Shown in pieces: positions 22,522-31,988 of a stretch of 36,560 nt of DNA (positions are counted from its first letter, which is position 1; each line of letters opens with the position of its first letter). The notes below the pieces were generated by a model that worked only from the letters and a program-made list of their open reading frames with translations, made no database searches and was not told the origin of the DNA. The DNA is taken from NCBI GenBank assembly GCA_031276675.1, contig JAISMO010000136.1, forward strand, positions 1 through 36,560, read 5' to 3'. The DNA comes from Tannerella sp. (GTDB lineage Bacteria > Bacteroidota > Bacteroidia > Bacteroidales > Tannerellaceae). The position numbers and the translations under genes were made by a program.

Positions 22522-25089
22522 TCAGAAAGAAAATTCGGCCAGTATTCGCAGGCCGTGGCCGGGCGTATACGGATGATTGCGGTAGGAAAGACGCCGTACA
22601 TAGTCCACGCGCAGCACCTTGAAGAGGTTGTTGATGCCGACGCTGACTTCCATGTAGGGGCCTTCCGTCATCAGGTAGCTGTTTGCGGGAAAGCGGTATA
22701 GTCCCGTGCCGTTGTTGGCCGGATTGTTCCGGTCGCTCAGGCTGCCGTACCAGCCCCGGAAGGCAACTATTTCACGCAACTTCAGGTATTTGAGCAGCGG
22801 GAGACGGTTAAACAGCGTACCGTTCATGAAATACGTAAGTTCCCACGACACATACCGGTCGTTGATAAATTCCATCGGGTCCATCAAGGCATACGACTCC
22901 GCCTCGATGCTGTAGGAAAGGTTGGCATTCGGAATAATCAGCAGGGGATAGGGCACCCTGTCCCATACCATGCCGGCCTGACCATACAGGTCCATGTATC
23001 CGAAAGGCGACATCCAGAAGCGCTTCCGGATGCCAAATTCGGTACGGTTGTAGCGGTAGGTGGAGCCTAACAGACCTTTGGGAGCAAAGACATGACTCAG
23101 GGTAAACACGGGTGCATCCAGCGTGATGGGATAGCGGTAATTGCGCGACTGGTAAAACTTTTCGTTCGGCGCCCAGCGCAGTTTCCCTTCAAACTGAGCG
23201 GAGTGATAGTGGCCGGTCGGGACGATGCTGCCGTCGGACCGTATCTTTTCAAAGGGAACGTCCGGCGTGGCCCATTCCGTCGTGTGGCGCGCCGAAAGGC
23301 CGTATCCCCAGCCGTTGTAATGCTCGTGATAATAGCTCAGTTCGGCGGTCCGCATATACGTAATCAGATTGTTGCGCCGCCGTTTCAGCATCATGAAAAA
23401 GTTGTCGGGATTGGTATAGAGATAATGCTGTCCGATCTGGTTGATGTCGTATTTGTATTCCGCCCGCAGGTAGTGGAAAGGATATTCCTTGCGGAACGTC
23501 TTCTTGTCGTTGAAGGAATACTCCAGCAGCAGGTCGCCCTTCAATTTTCGGTCTCCGGCGCCGTAGGCCAGGTAGCCGTCCGCGAAAAGCCGGCGATTGA
23601 GGTTGACGGTTGTCGTTCCGCCAAGGCGGAAACGGGCGCCTTCCAGCGAATTGCCGCTGACGAACGTGTTCACCGGTCCGAACTCAAACTTGCTGTCCGT
23701 TTCGGCGGTCTGGACATAGCCGTTGATCAGCGCGTTGACGACTTTTTCCGTCCAGAAATACACCGGCACGGTACGCAGGCGCGCCATCATCCGGTCGACG
23801 GACGTTTCCTGTATTTCCTTTTCCCTGATCCGGCGGTCGCGCCAGAATACGTCCGGCTGCTTGCGTGCATCGTCCGATTCCACTACCTGCGCCTTTTCCT
23901 CAAAGACAGCCATATCCCCGGGCGGGGAAAAGGAATGACGCTGATGAAGGCAAACCCGGCGGGCGTAAAAGCCTTTGGAATTTCGGGTAATCCGAAACTC
24001 CACGATGATGTCGTTTTTGGTCATCAGCCGGGTCTGGCGGTCTTCCGTACGGTCAAAGCGCTGTTCGATCGTCATGTGCCCCACGTAATTCAGGTTAATG
24101 TCCTTCGGCACGTTCAGCACTGCCCGTTTCACGAAATACGTCGAATCCAGCGTGATATACAGATGTCCGGTAAAGCCGAACGACTCCGAATTGTAGGGCA
24201 CAAAAGCCACGTCCAAGCACGGCTCGTCGCCAATCTCCAGCGTGTCGAGCAGGTAATATTTGTAGAAATAGGGGGCGAACGACGCCAGCGGACTGACAAA
24301 CCGGTTCAGGAACAGCGGGATATTATCCCGGAAAATATCTACCTCCCGGAAGGCTTCTTCGATAAACTGCCGGGCGCCGTCTTCGGGGAGAAAGTCAAGC
24401 AGGCCGTTGCGCTTGTGACCCTGAATGACCTGTTTTTCCGAGCGCGGCGACTTCCGGTAATACGTCTGTCCGATGATTTCCTCGTCAAAGACGGGCAGGA
24501 CGGCCTTGCCCGTAATGGCCGACGTGTCCACATAATCGAAAATGAAATTCACCCGCTTGTATATCCAGTGATTCCGGGCTTTTTCCCGGTCGATGTCGTT
24601 CTTGGCCAGGATTTTCTGTTCGTAGGTTTCGTAGCTGTAATACTCCCGGCTGCGCGGGTCGTTCTGGTCGCGCCGGGCGATGACCTGTTCGATAAATTCC
24701 ACTGCCGGATTGTTTTTCCGCGAATAGCGTTCTTTCCGCGGATTCACCACTACGTCGGCCAGCTGGTAGATGACCGGATGTAAACGGATCGTCAGCCGGT
24801 TCAGGCCCGCCTGCAGAGGCAGCAGGTAATCCTCATAGCCCACGGCCGAGACAACCAGCAGCGCGCTGTCCAGCTTTGCCCTGAAAGAAAAATAGCCATC
24901 CCCGCCCGTTGCGGTTCCGAATGTCGTACCCTTCAGATAGACCGATACGCCGGGTATGGCCTCATTCGTCACCGAATCCGTAATATACCCTTCCGCCTGA
25001 ATGGTTTGCTGCGCCTGACTGTTCACGGAACAACCGATGAACCATGCAATCAGTATAAATAACGCGCCTGCCGGACTTCCTGTTTTCAT
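22522..25089 (-). CDS. DUF5686 outer-membrane protein with carboxypeptidase-regulatory-like domain
   Basis: An 855-residue protein with a signal peptide ending near SQA (residues 1-26; a FIGC segment inside it could alternatively be a lipobox). Residues about 30-110 form a CarboxypepD_reg-like beta-sandwich (GYITDSVTNEAIPGVSVYLK, GDGYFSFRA), common at the start of Bacteroidetes outer-membrane receptors. The rest matches the DUF5686 family: NPAVEFIEQVIARRDQNDPR, YSYETYEQKI, and a C-terminal series of amphipathic strands ending LRILAEFSF, typical of an outer-membrane barrel with a terminal Phe. The function is unknown; such proteins are assumed to reside in the outer membrane. It appears monocistronic. 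Confidence 0.9.
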   Translation of the reverse strand: MKTGSPAGALFILIAWFIGCSVNSQAQQTIQAEGYITDSVTNEAIPGVSVYLKGTTFGTATGGDGYFSFRAKLDSALLVVSAVGYEDYLLPLQAGLNRLTIRLHPVIYQLADVVVNPRKERYSRKNNPAVEFIEQVIARRDQNDPRSREYYSYETYEQKILAKNDIDREKARNHWIYKRVNFIFDYVDTSAITGKAVLPVFDEEIIGQTYYRKSPRSEKQVIQGHKRNGLLDFLPEDGARQFIEEAFREVDIFRDNIPLFLNRFVSPLASFAPYFYKYYLLDTLEIGDEPCLDVAFVPYNSESFGFTGHLYITLDSTYFVKRAVLNVPKDINLNYVGHMTIEQRFDRTEDRQTRLMTKNDIIVEFRITRNSKGFYARRVCLHQRHSFSPPGDMAVFEEKAQVVESDDARKQPDVFWRDRRIREKEIQETSVDRMMARLRTVPVYFWTEKVVNALINGYVQTAETDSKFEFGPVNTFVSGNSLEGARFRLGGTTTVNLNRRLFADGYLAYGAGDRKLKGDLLLEYSFNDKKTFRKEYPFHYLRAEYKYDINQIGQHYLYTNPDNFFMMLKRRRNNLITYMRTAELSYYHEHYNGWGYGLSARHTTEWATPDVPFEKIRSDGSIVPTGHYHSAQFEGKLRWAPNEKFYQSRNYRYPITLDAPVFTLSHVFAPKGLLGSTYRYNRTEFGIRKRFWMSPFGYMDLYGQAGMVWDRVPYPLLIIPNANLSYSIEAESYALMDPMEFINDRYVSWELTYFMNGTLFNRLPLLKYLKLREIVAFRGWYGSLSDRNNPANNGTGLYRFPANSYLMTEGPYMEVSVGINNLFKVLRVDYVRRLSYRNHPYTPGHGLRILAEFSF

Positions 25090-25126
25090 CCTCTTATCGT
25101 TAAACCCACTAATGATTAATACGTTG

Positions 25127-25157
25127 CAAAGGTCGGACTTTTTTTTCAGACGGCAAT
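25127..25157 (-). promoter_or_regulatory. Possible promoter of the DUF5686 gene
   Basis: On the minus strand, ATTG (25154-25157), 19 bp, then GACCTTTG (25127-25134). Each element is one mismatch from consensus and the spacing is ideal. The start codon is 38 bp downstream. Confidence 0.45.
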
Positions 25158-25500
25158 GGTGTTTATCAAATTAGAATTGGTCGAAAACCCCCGAAAGAAT
25201 CCGAAAGACTGCCCCGGACGTAAATCCGTGCAAAACATTCATTTTTATAATTTCCGGTCAATGACGCAGGCGCTGCCGCCTGTGTGTTTTTCCGTGTTTG
25301 AATAATCGGTTACGCATCATTCATCGGGCAGCCTCGATGCAGGCAATAATGCACGGCGGCCGACGTCTATGGACCTGTAATGTATAGGTCGATTTGCGCT
25401 TCCGGTGCAGAGGCTGATCGATCTCTCCGGTGCACAGCGGCGTGTCTGCATCAGACCCGCCTCACCTGAAAGAGGCTCCGAACATTCCCGGAAAATTCCG
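25158..25500. other. Divergent intergenic region between the DUF5686 gene and folP
   Basis: No convincing gene. It holds a terminator-like hairpin at 25264-25290 and two copies of TCCGGTGCA (near 25399 and 25427). A 154-codon minus-strand frame crosses it but is very Pro/Ser/Arg-rich, runs into folP and is not protein-like. Confidence 0.5.
25264..25290 (+). terminator. Orphan intrinsic-terminator-like hairpin
   Basis: ACGCAGGCG, CTGC, CGCCTGTGT (9-bp stem with one G-T pair), followed by GTTTT. It is oriented to stop plus-strand transcripts, yet no plus-strand gene lies upstream before the divergent DUF5686 gene. It may end a small RNA or a stray antisense transcript. Confidence 0.5.
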
Positions 25501-25508
25501 TACATTTG
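25501..25508 (+). promoter_or_regulatory. -7 box of the folP-cdaA operon
   Basis: TACATTTG matches TAnnTTTG. Transcription from about 25515 makes the ATG at 25535 (or 25523) the likely start of folP and rules out the ATG at 25430. Confidence 0.5.
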
Positions 25509-25534
25509 TCGGAGTATGTGTAATGTTTTGGAAA

Positions 25535-26383
25535 ATGAATACAAAATCATTGAATATAAAAGGGCGGTTGTGGACGCTGGATGAGCCGCCGGTAATGGGG
25601 ATTCTGAACGTGACGCCGGATTCCTTCTACAAAGGCAGCCGGATGCAGACCGAAACGGCGATCCGTGAGCGGATAGAAACCGTGCTGGCGGAAGGCGGCC
25701 GGATGATTGACGTGGGCGGTTATTCGTCCCGGCCGGATGCGGCGGACGTTTCCGCGGAGGAGGAGAGGCGGCGTCTGACACCGGCGCTGAAGCTGCTCAA
25801 CACACACTATCCGGATGCCGCCGTGTCGGTAGACACATTCCGGTCGGAAATCGCGCGGTGGGCGGTAGAGGAGTACGGAGTGGCCGTCGTCAACGACATT
25901 TCCGGCGGCATGATGGACCCGCTGATGTTCGAAACGGTTGCGCGGTTGCAGGTGCCCTATATCCTGATGCACACACGCGGCACACCTCAGACGATGCGGC
26001 AAATGACGGATTATGCAGACCTGATGGAAGAAATCATGCGCTATTTTGCGGAAAAGCTGCGTACACTCCGGCTGCTGGGCGTGAATGACGTCATCCTTGA
26101 TCCCGGTTTCGGATTCGCCAAAACGCTGGAGCAGAATTACGAACTGATGCGGCATTTACCTGCATTTGCCGCGTTTGAAACACCCCTGTTAATCGGCGTC
26201 TCCCGCAAGCGGATGATATCCGGCCTGCTGGGCGTGACAGCCAGGGAGTGCCTGAACGGGACGACCGTCCTCCATACCTTCGCCCTGCTCAATGGCGCGG
26301 CGATCCTGCGGGTACACGACGTCAAGGCCGCCGTGGAAGCTGTGAAAATAACGGGTAAACTGAAAAACCGACAGCCATGTTAG
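25535..26383 (+). CDS. folP: Dihydropteroate synthase
   Basis: FolP joins p-aminobenzoate to hydroxymethyl-dihydropterin pyrophosphate in folate synthesis and is the sulfonamide target. The 282-residue protein shows the family motifs in order: MGILNVTPDSFYKGSR, IDVGGYSSRPDA, VSVDTFRSEIARWAV, VVNDISGGMMDP, YILMHTRGTPQTM, ILDPGFGFAKTLEQNYELM and LIGVSRKRMI. The frame is open upstream to an ATG at 25430, but that sequence lies before the -7 box and is not conserved-looking. ATG 25523 (12 bp upstream) is an alternative. Its 3' end overlaps cdaA by 7 bp, an arrangement that couples the two and that I recall as common in Bacteroidetes. Confidence 0.96.
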   Translation: MNTKSLNIKGRLWTLDEPPVMGILNVTPDSFYKGSRMQTETAIRERIETVLAEGGRMIDVGGYSSRPDAADVSAEEERRRLTPALKLLNTHYPDAAVSVDTFRSEIARWAVEEYGVAVVNDISGGMMDPLMFETVARLQVPYILMHTRGTPQTMRQMTDYADLMEEIMRYFAEKLRTLRLLGVNDVILDPGFGFAKTLEQNYELMRHLPAFAAFETPLLIGVSRKRMISGLLGVTARECLNGTTVLHTFALLNGAAILRVHDVKAAVEAVKITGKLKNRQPC

Positions 26384-27156
26384 TATCGTTTGGAATCAAG
26401 GATGCCATAGACATCCTCCTGGTCGCCTACTTTCTCTATCAAACCTACAAGTTGATGAAGAGTTCGGGAACGCTGGTGATATTCGGCGGTCTGGTATCCG
26501 TCATTGTGGTATGGATACTGGTCTCGCAGGTGCTGGAAATGCGTTTGATGGGCGCCATCCTGGACAAGTTCATCAGTGTAGGCTTTATCGTAATCGTGAT
26601 CCTGTTTCAGGATGACATCCGCCGTTTTCTGGTGGCGCTGGGATCGAACCGGGGCTGGATATTTCTGGTCAAATTCTTTTCCCGGAAAGAAGAAGATCCC
26701 GTCAGACCGTACATAGCGCCCGTCATTCTGGCCTGCCTGAATCTGGCGAAGACAAAAACAGGCGCCCTGATTGTGATCCAGAAAGAAATGGACCTGACGG
26801 TATATATCCATACGGGCGAGATGTTTTCGGCGGAGGTAAACGCCCGTCTGATTGAAAACATATTTTTCAAGAACAGTCCGTTGCACGACGGGGCCATGAT
26901 TATCGTCAAAAACCGGATCAAGGCAGCCGCCTGCATCCTGCCGGTGGCGCAACATGCCGGCATTCCCAGAGAGATGGGGTTGCGTCACCGTTCCGGGCTG
27001 GGCATGTCGAAAGAAACGGACGCCCTTGTAATCATCGTCTCCGAAGAACGGGGTACCATTATGGTGGCACACAGTGGAATAATCACCAAACCGCTGTCAG
27101 CCGAGCACCTCCAGCAAATCCTCTCCGGCGAACAGGATGTGAAAAGTTACAGTTAA
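26377..27156 (+). CDS. cdaA: Diadenylate cyclase CdaA (c-di-AMP synthase)
   Basis: Makes cyclic di-AMP from two ATP, a messenger linked to cell-wall and osmolyte balance. The 259-residue protein has three N-terminal membrane helices (about residues 7-25, 31-51 and 57-76), followed by the DisA_N catalytic domain. The DGA motif is at 171-173 (HDGAMIIVKNRIKAAACILP) and the RHR motif at 203-205. The latter reads RHRSGLG, where most homologues have RHRAALG. VIIVSEERGTIMVAHSG follows as usual. It overlaps folP by 7 bp (ATGTTAG). A short palindrome after the stop may be its terminator. Confidence 0.95.
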   Translation: MLVSFGIKDAIDILLVAYFLYQTYKLMKSSGTLVIFGGLVSVIVVWILVSQVLEMRLMGAILDKFISVGFIVIVILFQDDIRRFLVALGSNRGWIFLVKFFSRKEEDPVRPYIAPVILACLNLAKTKTGALIVIQKEMDLTVYIHTGEMFSAEVNARLIENIFFKNSPLHDGAMIIVKNRIKAAACILPVAQHAGIPREMGLRHRSGLGMSKETDALVIIVSEERGTIMVAHSGIITKPLSAEHLQQILSGEQDVKSYS

Positions 27157-27199
27157 ATAACCGGAAATCGATGCATTGTGATGAAAATAATCGAAGGAT

Positions 27200-27233
27200 T
27201 TTGCCATCCTTGCATGGCATTTTAATACATTTG
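27200..27233 (+). promoter_or_regulatory. pta promoter region with an embedded palindrome
   Basis: TACATTTG at 27226-27233 is a consensus -7 box. TTTG at 27200-27203 is a candidate -33 but with a 22-bp spacer. Between them lies the perfect palindrome TGCCAT-CCTTGC-ATGGCA (27202-27219), followed by TTTT. It may be a weak terminator for cdaA, a repressor operator on the pta-ackA promoter, or both. Confidence 0.5.
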
Positions 27234-27285
27234 TGGCTCGGAACAGAAATCATAATCCATTTCATAATAAAAATTACAGACAAAA

Positions 27286-28299
27286 ATGACTGATTTGATA
27301 CAGCGGATCGTTGCAAGGGCAAAGGCGGACAGACAACGCATTGTATTGCCCGAAGGGACGGAGGAAAGAACATTGAAAGCGGCAGACCGGCTGCTTGCCG
27401 ACGAAGTAGCCCACATTATATTAATAGGTAATCCGGATGAAATTCATTCGTTGGCGGCCGGTTTCGGACTGAAACATATAGACCGGGCCACGGTCATTGA
27501 ACCGAAACGGCACGCCCGTAAACAGGCATACGCCGAAAACCTGTTTCAACTGCGTCGATCGAAAGGCATGACGCCGGAGAAAGCCGCTGTTCTGGTAGAA
27601 TCTCCCCTGTATCTGGCCTGTCTGATGATCAGGGCCGGCGATGCGGATGGCGAAATAGCCGGAGCGCAGCATACTACGGGCGACGTCCTGCGTCCCGCAT
27701 TACAAATCATCAGAACCGTACCCGGAATTTCCTGCGTATCGGGCGCCTTCCTGATGTTTCTGAAAGACGGCCGGTTTGGCGACGACGGCATACTGGTGTT
27801 TGCCGATTGCGCTGTCCTGCCGAATCCGACGGCTTCCGAACTGGCTCAGATTGCCGTTTCAACGGCTCAAACGGCAAAAGTGCTGGTCGGTGTGGAACCG
27901 CGCGTAGCCATGCTGAGTTTCTCTACCAAAGGCAGCGCCTCGCACGAAATGGTGGACAAGGTGGTGGAGGCAACCCGGCTGGCCAGAGAGATGCGACCGG
28001 ATTTGATAATTGACGGCGAGTTACAGGCCGATGCCGCGCTGGTGGAAAGCGTGGCGCGGCAGAAAGCTCCGGGAAGCGTGATTGCCGGCAGGGCGAACGT
28101 GCTGGTTTTTCCGTCGCTCGAAGTGGGGAACATCAGCTACAAACTGGTACAGCGGCTGGCTGGCGCCGAAGCGGTCGGGCCGATCCTGCAGGGGATGGCG
28201 GCGCCGGTGCACGACCTGTCGCGCGGCTGTTCGACGGATGATATCTATAAAATGGTAGCGATAGCCTGTAATCAGGCTATCGGATTGAGAAATAATTAA
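27286..28299 (+). CDS. pta: Phosphate acetyltransferase
   Basis: Pta converts acetyl-CoA and phosphate to acetyl phosphate and CoA, the first step of acetate production. The 337-residue protein is the short, single-domain class without the N-terminal DRTGG region. Motifs: [86 protein letters not shown] and [20 protein letters not shown]. ackA follows after 10 bp, so the pair is an operon. The gene has its own -7 box upstream and a leader of about 45 nt. Confidence 0.97.
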   Translation: MTDLIQRIVARAKADRQRIVLPEGTEERTLKAADRLLADEVAHIILIGNPDEIHSLAAGFGLKHIDRATVIEPKRHARKQAYAENLFQLRRSKGMTPEKAAVLVESPLYLACLMIRAGDADGEIAGAQHTTGDVLRPALQIIRTVPGISCVSGAFLMFLKDGRFGDDGILVFADCAVLPNPTASELAQIAVSTAQTAKVLVGVEPRVAMLSFSTKGSASHEMVDKVVEATRLAREMRPDLIIDGELQADAALVESVARQKAPGSVIAGRANVLVFPSLEVGNISYKLVQRLAGAEAVGPILQGMAAPVHDLSRGCSTDDIYKMVAIACNQAIGLRNN

Positions 28300-28309
28300 T
28301 ATTCGATTT

Positions 28310-29509
28310 ATGAAGACATTGGTTTTAAATTGTGGAAGCAGTTCGATCAAATACAAACTCTTTGACATGACTTCGGGAGAAGTGATGGCACAGGGCGGAA
28401 TCGAACGGATCGGCCTGCCGGGCACGCTGTTGAAGCTGACCTCCCCGGATGGAAAAAAAGTGATTATCGAAAAGAATATCTCCGGTCACGAAGAAGGAAT
28501 TGCTTTTATTTTAAGTGTATTGACGGACGATACACATGGCTGCATCAGGGATTACGGCGAGATTGGCGCGGTAGGACACCGCGTCGTGCACGGAGGTGAA
28601 AAGTTCTCGAACAGCGTCCTGATTGACGACGAGGTGATCGTGAAGGTGCTTGAGTGTTCGGAGTTGGCGCCGTTACATAATCCCGCCAATCTGGAAGGCA
28701 TCTACGCCATTCGGAAAATCCTGCCGGGCACGCCGCAGGTGGCCGTCTTTGACACGGCGTTTCACCAGTCGATACCCGATTACGCATACATGTACGGACT
28801 GCCCTATGAGACCTACGAGAACTACGGCGTTCGCCGGTACGGTTTTCACGGCACCAGCCACCGTTATGTGTCCTATCGCGCCTGTAAAATCCTGAACGTC
28901 CCCTACGAAGAACAGCGCATCATCTCTGCACATATTGGCAATGGCGGTTCCATTACGGCCATCCGGAACGGGAAATCCGTCGATACGTCGATGGGACTGA
29001 CACCGGTCGAAGGGCTGCTGATGGGTACACGCTGCGGAGACGTGGATGCGGGTGCGCTACCCTTCATCATGAAAAAGGAAGGACTGGACGTGGCCGGCCT
29101 GTCCGACCTGCTCAACAGGCGCAGCGGCGTGTGGGGCGTATCGGGCGTCTCCTCGGACATGCGCGAACTGGAAGCCGCCTGTGCGGAAAACAATCCCCGT
29201 GCCCTGCTCGCCATGAAGATGTACATCTATCGCGTCAAGAAATATATCGGCGCGTATGCGGCGGTACTGGGAGGCATAGACATCCTGGTCTTTACCGGCG
29301 GCGTGGGAGAAAATCAGTGTTCCTTGCGCGCCGAAGTCTGTCGGAATATGGAATATGCAGGCTTAAAACTGGATGAACCTAAAAACAGCAGCGTATTCGG
29401 CAAGGAAACGGTCATCAGTATGCCGGACAGTAAGGTGAAGGTCATCGTCGTACCGACCGACGAAGAATACATGATCGCTTCCGATACCCAGATGATACTG
29501 CATTTATAG
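28310..29509 (+). CDS. ackA: Acetate kinase
   Basis: AckA transfers phosphate from acetyl phosphate to ADP, yielding ATP and acetate. The 399-residue protein is full length, with the phosphate-binding start VLNCGSSSIKYKLF, GHRVVHGGEKF, VAVFDTAFHQSIPDYAYMYG, RRYGFHGTSHRYVS, ISAHIGNGGSITAIRNGKSV, DTSMGLTPVEGLLMGTRCGD and the C-terminal VFTGGVGENQ. It is co-transcribed with pta. No strong terminator is visible in the 43 bp before the next gene, so some read-through into the oxidoreductase gene is possible. Confidence 0.98.
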   Translation: MKTLVLNCGSSSIKYKLFDMTSGEVMAQGGIERIGLPGTLLKLTSPDGKKVIIEKNISGHEEGIAFILSVLTDDTHGCIRDYGEIGAVGHRVVHGGEKFSNSVLIDDEVIVKVLECSELAPLHNPANLEGIYAIRKILPGTPQVAVFDTAFHQSIPDYAYMYGLPYETYENYGVRRYGFHGTSHRYVSYRACKILNVPYEEQRIISAHIGNGGSITAIRNGKSVDTSMGLTPVEGLLMGTRCGDVDAGALPFIMKKEGLDVAGLSDLLNRRSGVWGVSGVSSDMRELEAACAENNPRALLAMKMYIYRVKKYIGAYAAVLGGIDILVFTGGVGENQCSLRAEVCRNMEYAGLKLDEPKNSSVFGKETVISMPDSKVKVIVVPTDEEYMIASDTQMILHL

Positions 29510-29552
29510 GCAATTTACATACAATCTTTTTACTAACTAAACTTGGAATAAA

Positions 29553-30905
29553 ATGGAAACAATTCATTCAAGAAGAAAATTTCTGGCAACAGCCCTGACG
29601 GGCACCGTTGCCTCCATCGTTGCGCCGGCTGCCCTGAAGGGAGAAGGCGCACAGGGTTTCACCGCACCGACGGTCGTTTCCGAACAGGTCTTCGGCGCCA
29701 ATGACCGGATACGGGTGGCCGTGCTCGGCGTCAACAGCCGCGGACAGACTCATATCGAGGAAGTCATGAAACAGCCGAACGCCCGTGTGGTTGCACTCTG
29801 CGATCCGGACATGAGCATCCTGAAAAAACGAGCGCTGTCGTTTGAAGAAACGTACAAGCAGAAAGTTCTTGTCGAACAGGATTTCCGCCGGATCTACGAC
29901 AACAAAGACATCGACGCCGTCACACTCGCTACGCCGAACCACTGGCACGCCCTGCAATCCATTCTTGCCTGTCAGGCCGGCAAGGACGTCTACGTGGAAA
30001 AGCCCGCCACGCACAACATTTACGAAGGCAAGAAACTCATCGAGGCCGCCTACAAATACAACCGCATCGTGCAGCACGGCGTGCAGCTCCGCAGTTCCAA
30101 ATCCATTCGTGAAGCCATCCGCCTGCTGAACGAAGGCCTTATCGGACGGGTCTACATGGCGCGCGGACTGGTGTATCGCTGGCGCCCCGATATCGGCGAC
30201 CAGGGCATCTCCAGAGTGCCCGAAGGCCTGGACTATGACCTCTGGTGCGGCCCGGCGCCCATGGCTCCCTTCACGCGCAATCTGGTGCACTACAACTGGC
30301 ACTGGCACTGGAATTACGGCAATGGAGACGTGGGCAACCAGGGCATCCATGAAACCGATCTCTGCATGTGGGGACTGAACGTTGGACTGCCCGAGCGCAT
30401 CACCTCCATGGGCGGCAAGTTCCTGTGGAACGACTGCAAGGAAGTGCCCGAAATCCAGACCTCGATTTATCATTATCCCAAGCAGAAGAAAATCATTCAG
30501 TTTGAAGTACGCAACTGGTGTACCAACCTGGAAGACGGCGCCGGCGTAGGCAATATTTTCTACGGCGACAAAGGCTATATGGTCATCAAAGGCTACGGCG
30601 TATACGAGACCTGGCTGGGCGAAAAGCGCGAAAAAGGACCCTCCGGCGAAGACCCGAACGAACTGTCCGATCATTTCAAAAACTGGTTCGACGCAATCCG
30701 CGCCCGCGACATGAGCCTGCAAAACGGGCCGGTCGAGACCGGTCATCTCTCCTCGGCGCTGGCACACCTGGGCAACATCTCCTGCCGGCTCGGCAGGCAG
30801 CTTACGTTTGACCCGGTGGCCGAACGCTTTGTCGGAGACGAAGATGCCAATCAGATGCTCACACGCGAATACCGTTCACCCTATCTCCTGCCCGAAAAAA
30901 TCTGA
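29553..30905 (+). CDS. Exported Gfo/Idh/MocA-family oxidoreductase
   Basis: A 450-residue NAD(P)-dependent oxidoreductase with a Tat signal (SRRKFLATALTGTVASIVAP). The nucleotide-binding fold starts at about residue 46 (NDRIRVAVLGVNSRGQTHIE). The catalytic EKP motif is in DVYVEKPATHNIYEGKKLIE, and DVGNQGIHETDLCMWGL gives the second conserved His region. Exported Bacteroidetes members act on sugars or glycosides; members of this superfamily bring their own tightly bound NAD(H), and several oxidise the C3 hydroxyl of glycosides or remove N-acetylgalactosamine. The specific substrate is not determinable. The next gene (PmoA-like) starts 3 bp after the stop, so they are an operon. Confidence 0.93.
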   Translation: METIHSRRKFLATALTGTVASIVAPAALKGEGAQGFTAPTVVSEQVFGANDRIRVAVLGVNSRGQTHIEEVMKQPNARVVALCDPDMSILKKRALSFEETYKQKVLVEQDFRRIYDNKDIDAVTLATPNHWHALQSILACQAGKDVYVEKPATHNIYEGKKLIEAAYKYNRIVQHGVQLRSSKSIREAIRLLNEGLIGRVYMARGLVYRWRPDIGDQGISRVPEGLDYDLWCGPAPMAPFTRNLVHYNWHWHWNYGNGDVGNQGIHETDLCMWGLNVGLPERITSMGGKFLWNDCKEVPEIQTSIYHYPKQKKIIQFEVRNWCTNLEDGAGVGNIFYGDKGYMVIKGYGVYETWLGEKREKGPSGEDPNELSDHFKNWFDAIRARDMSLQNGPVETGHLSSALAHLGNISCRLGRQLTFDPVAERFVGDEDANQMLTREYRSPYLLPEKI

Positions 30906-30908
30906 CCG

Positions 30909-31958
30909 ATGCAAACAGGAACACTCTTCCGCATGATGGCCCTTGGAGCCATACTGACGGGACTGTCCGCCTGCGGACAGGCGTCACGGGGCATTGAAGT
31001 GCTCCCCGACGAAGCGCAGAAGAAGGTGGACGTGCGCTATAACGGACAGTTATTCACCTCCTACATCTATCCCGACGACATGGAGAAGCCCGTCCTCTAC
31101 CCGCTGTACACGGCGAAGGGGACGGTTGTTACGCGCGGCTTCCCGCGCGATCCGCGCCCGAACGAACGGATAGACCATCCGCATCACGTCGGTCTCTGGT
31201 TCAATTTCGGCGACGTCAACGGTCTCGATTTCTGGAACAATTCCTATGCCGTTCCCGCGGATCAAAAGGCCGGCTACGGTTCCATCCGCCACCGCAGCAT
31301 CCTGCTTGCACAGAGCGGCGAAAAGGAAGGACGGCTCACCGTGGCGGCCGACTGGACGGATTACCGGGAGCAAACGATCCTCCGGGAAAAAACGGAATTT
31401 GTCTTCAGCGGCGAGGGCGACCGGCGCATCGTCGAACGGATTACGACCCTGACGGCGCAGCAGGACACGGTGGTTTTCACCGACAACAAGGAAGGGCTGA
31501 TCGCCATTCGCGTGGACCGGGCGTTTGAGGAACCGTCGAAGGAACCGGAACTGTTCACGGATGCAAACGGCAACGAAACCAGTGTGCCGGTGATGAACAA
31601 TGAGGGCGTCAACGGCGTATACCGCAACAGCGAAGGGCTGGAGAAGGGCGAGGTATGGGGCAAACCGGCACGGTGGGTCAGCCTGTCGGCCGAAAAGAAC
31701 GGCGAAGCCATTTCGATCGCCATCCTCGACCACAAAGACAACCCCGGCTATCCGGCGCACTCCCATGCCCGCGGCTACGGCCTGTTCTCGACCAACAACC
31801 TGGGCAGCCGCGTGTTCGACCCCGCGGCGCCCCTGTTTGTCCTCACGCTGGCGCCCGGAGAATCGACCACCTTCAAACACCGGATCGTCATCCAGACCAG
31901 CGGCTATCTGACCGATGCGGACCTGAACAGCCTCGCGGAAGACTTTTACAGGCATTAA
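30909..31958 (+). CDS. PmoA-like (DUF6807) lipoprotein
   Basis: A 349-residue protein with a lipoprotein signal (MALGAILTGLSACG). The body matches the PmoA/DUF6807 family: YNGQLFTSYIYPDDMEKPVL, PLYTAKGTVVTRGFPRDP, the conserved HPHHVGLWFNFGDVNGLDFW, and the late HSHARGYGLFSTNNLGSRVF. The name is historical and does not imply methane oxidation. Family members are frequent neighbours of Gfo/Idh/MocA oxidoreductases and sugar isomerases in Bacteroidetes and Planctomycetes. The His-rich segment suggests metal or carbohydrate binding. It is the last gene of the two-gene operon and is followed by a long hairpin. Confidence 0.88.
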   Translation: MQTGTLFRMMALGAILTGLSACGQASRGIEVLPDEAQKKVDVRYNGQLFTSYIYPDDMEKPVLYPLYTAKGTVVTRGFPRDPRPNERIDHPHHVGLWFNFGDVNGLDFWNNSYAVPADQKAGYGSIRHRSILLAQSGEKEGRLTVAADWTDYREQTILREKTEFVFSGEGDRRIVERITTLTAQQDTVVFTDNKEGLIAIRVDRAFEEPSKEPELFTDANGNETSVPVMNNEGVNGVYRNSEGLEKGEVWGKPARWVSLSAEKNGEAISIAILDHKDNPGYPAHSHARGYGLFSTNNLGSRVFDPAAPLFVLTLAPGESTTFKHRIVIQTSGYLTDADLNSLAEDFYRH

Positions 31959-31988
31959 GCGACATGAAATAAACGGTAGCTGACGACC

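Noticed and set aside
21323..24783. Plus-strand frames of 377 and 563 codons opposite rarA and the DUF5686 gene
   Set aside because: Antisense shadows; no motif or start signal, and the opposite strand encodes recognised families.
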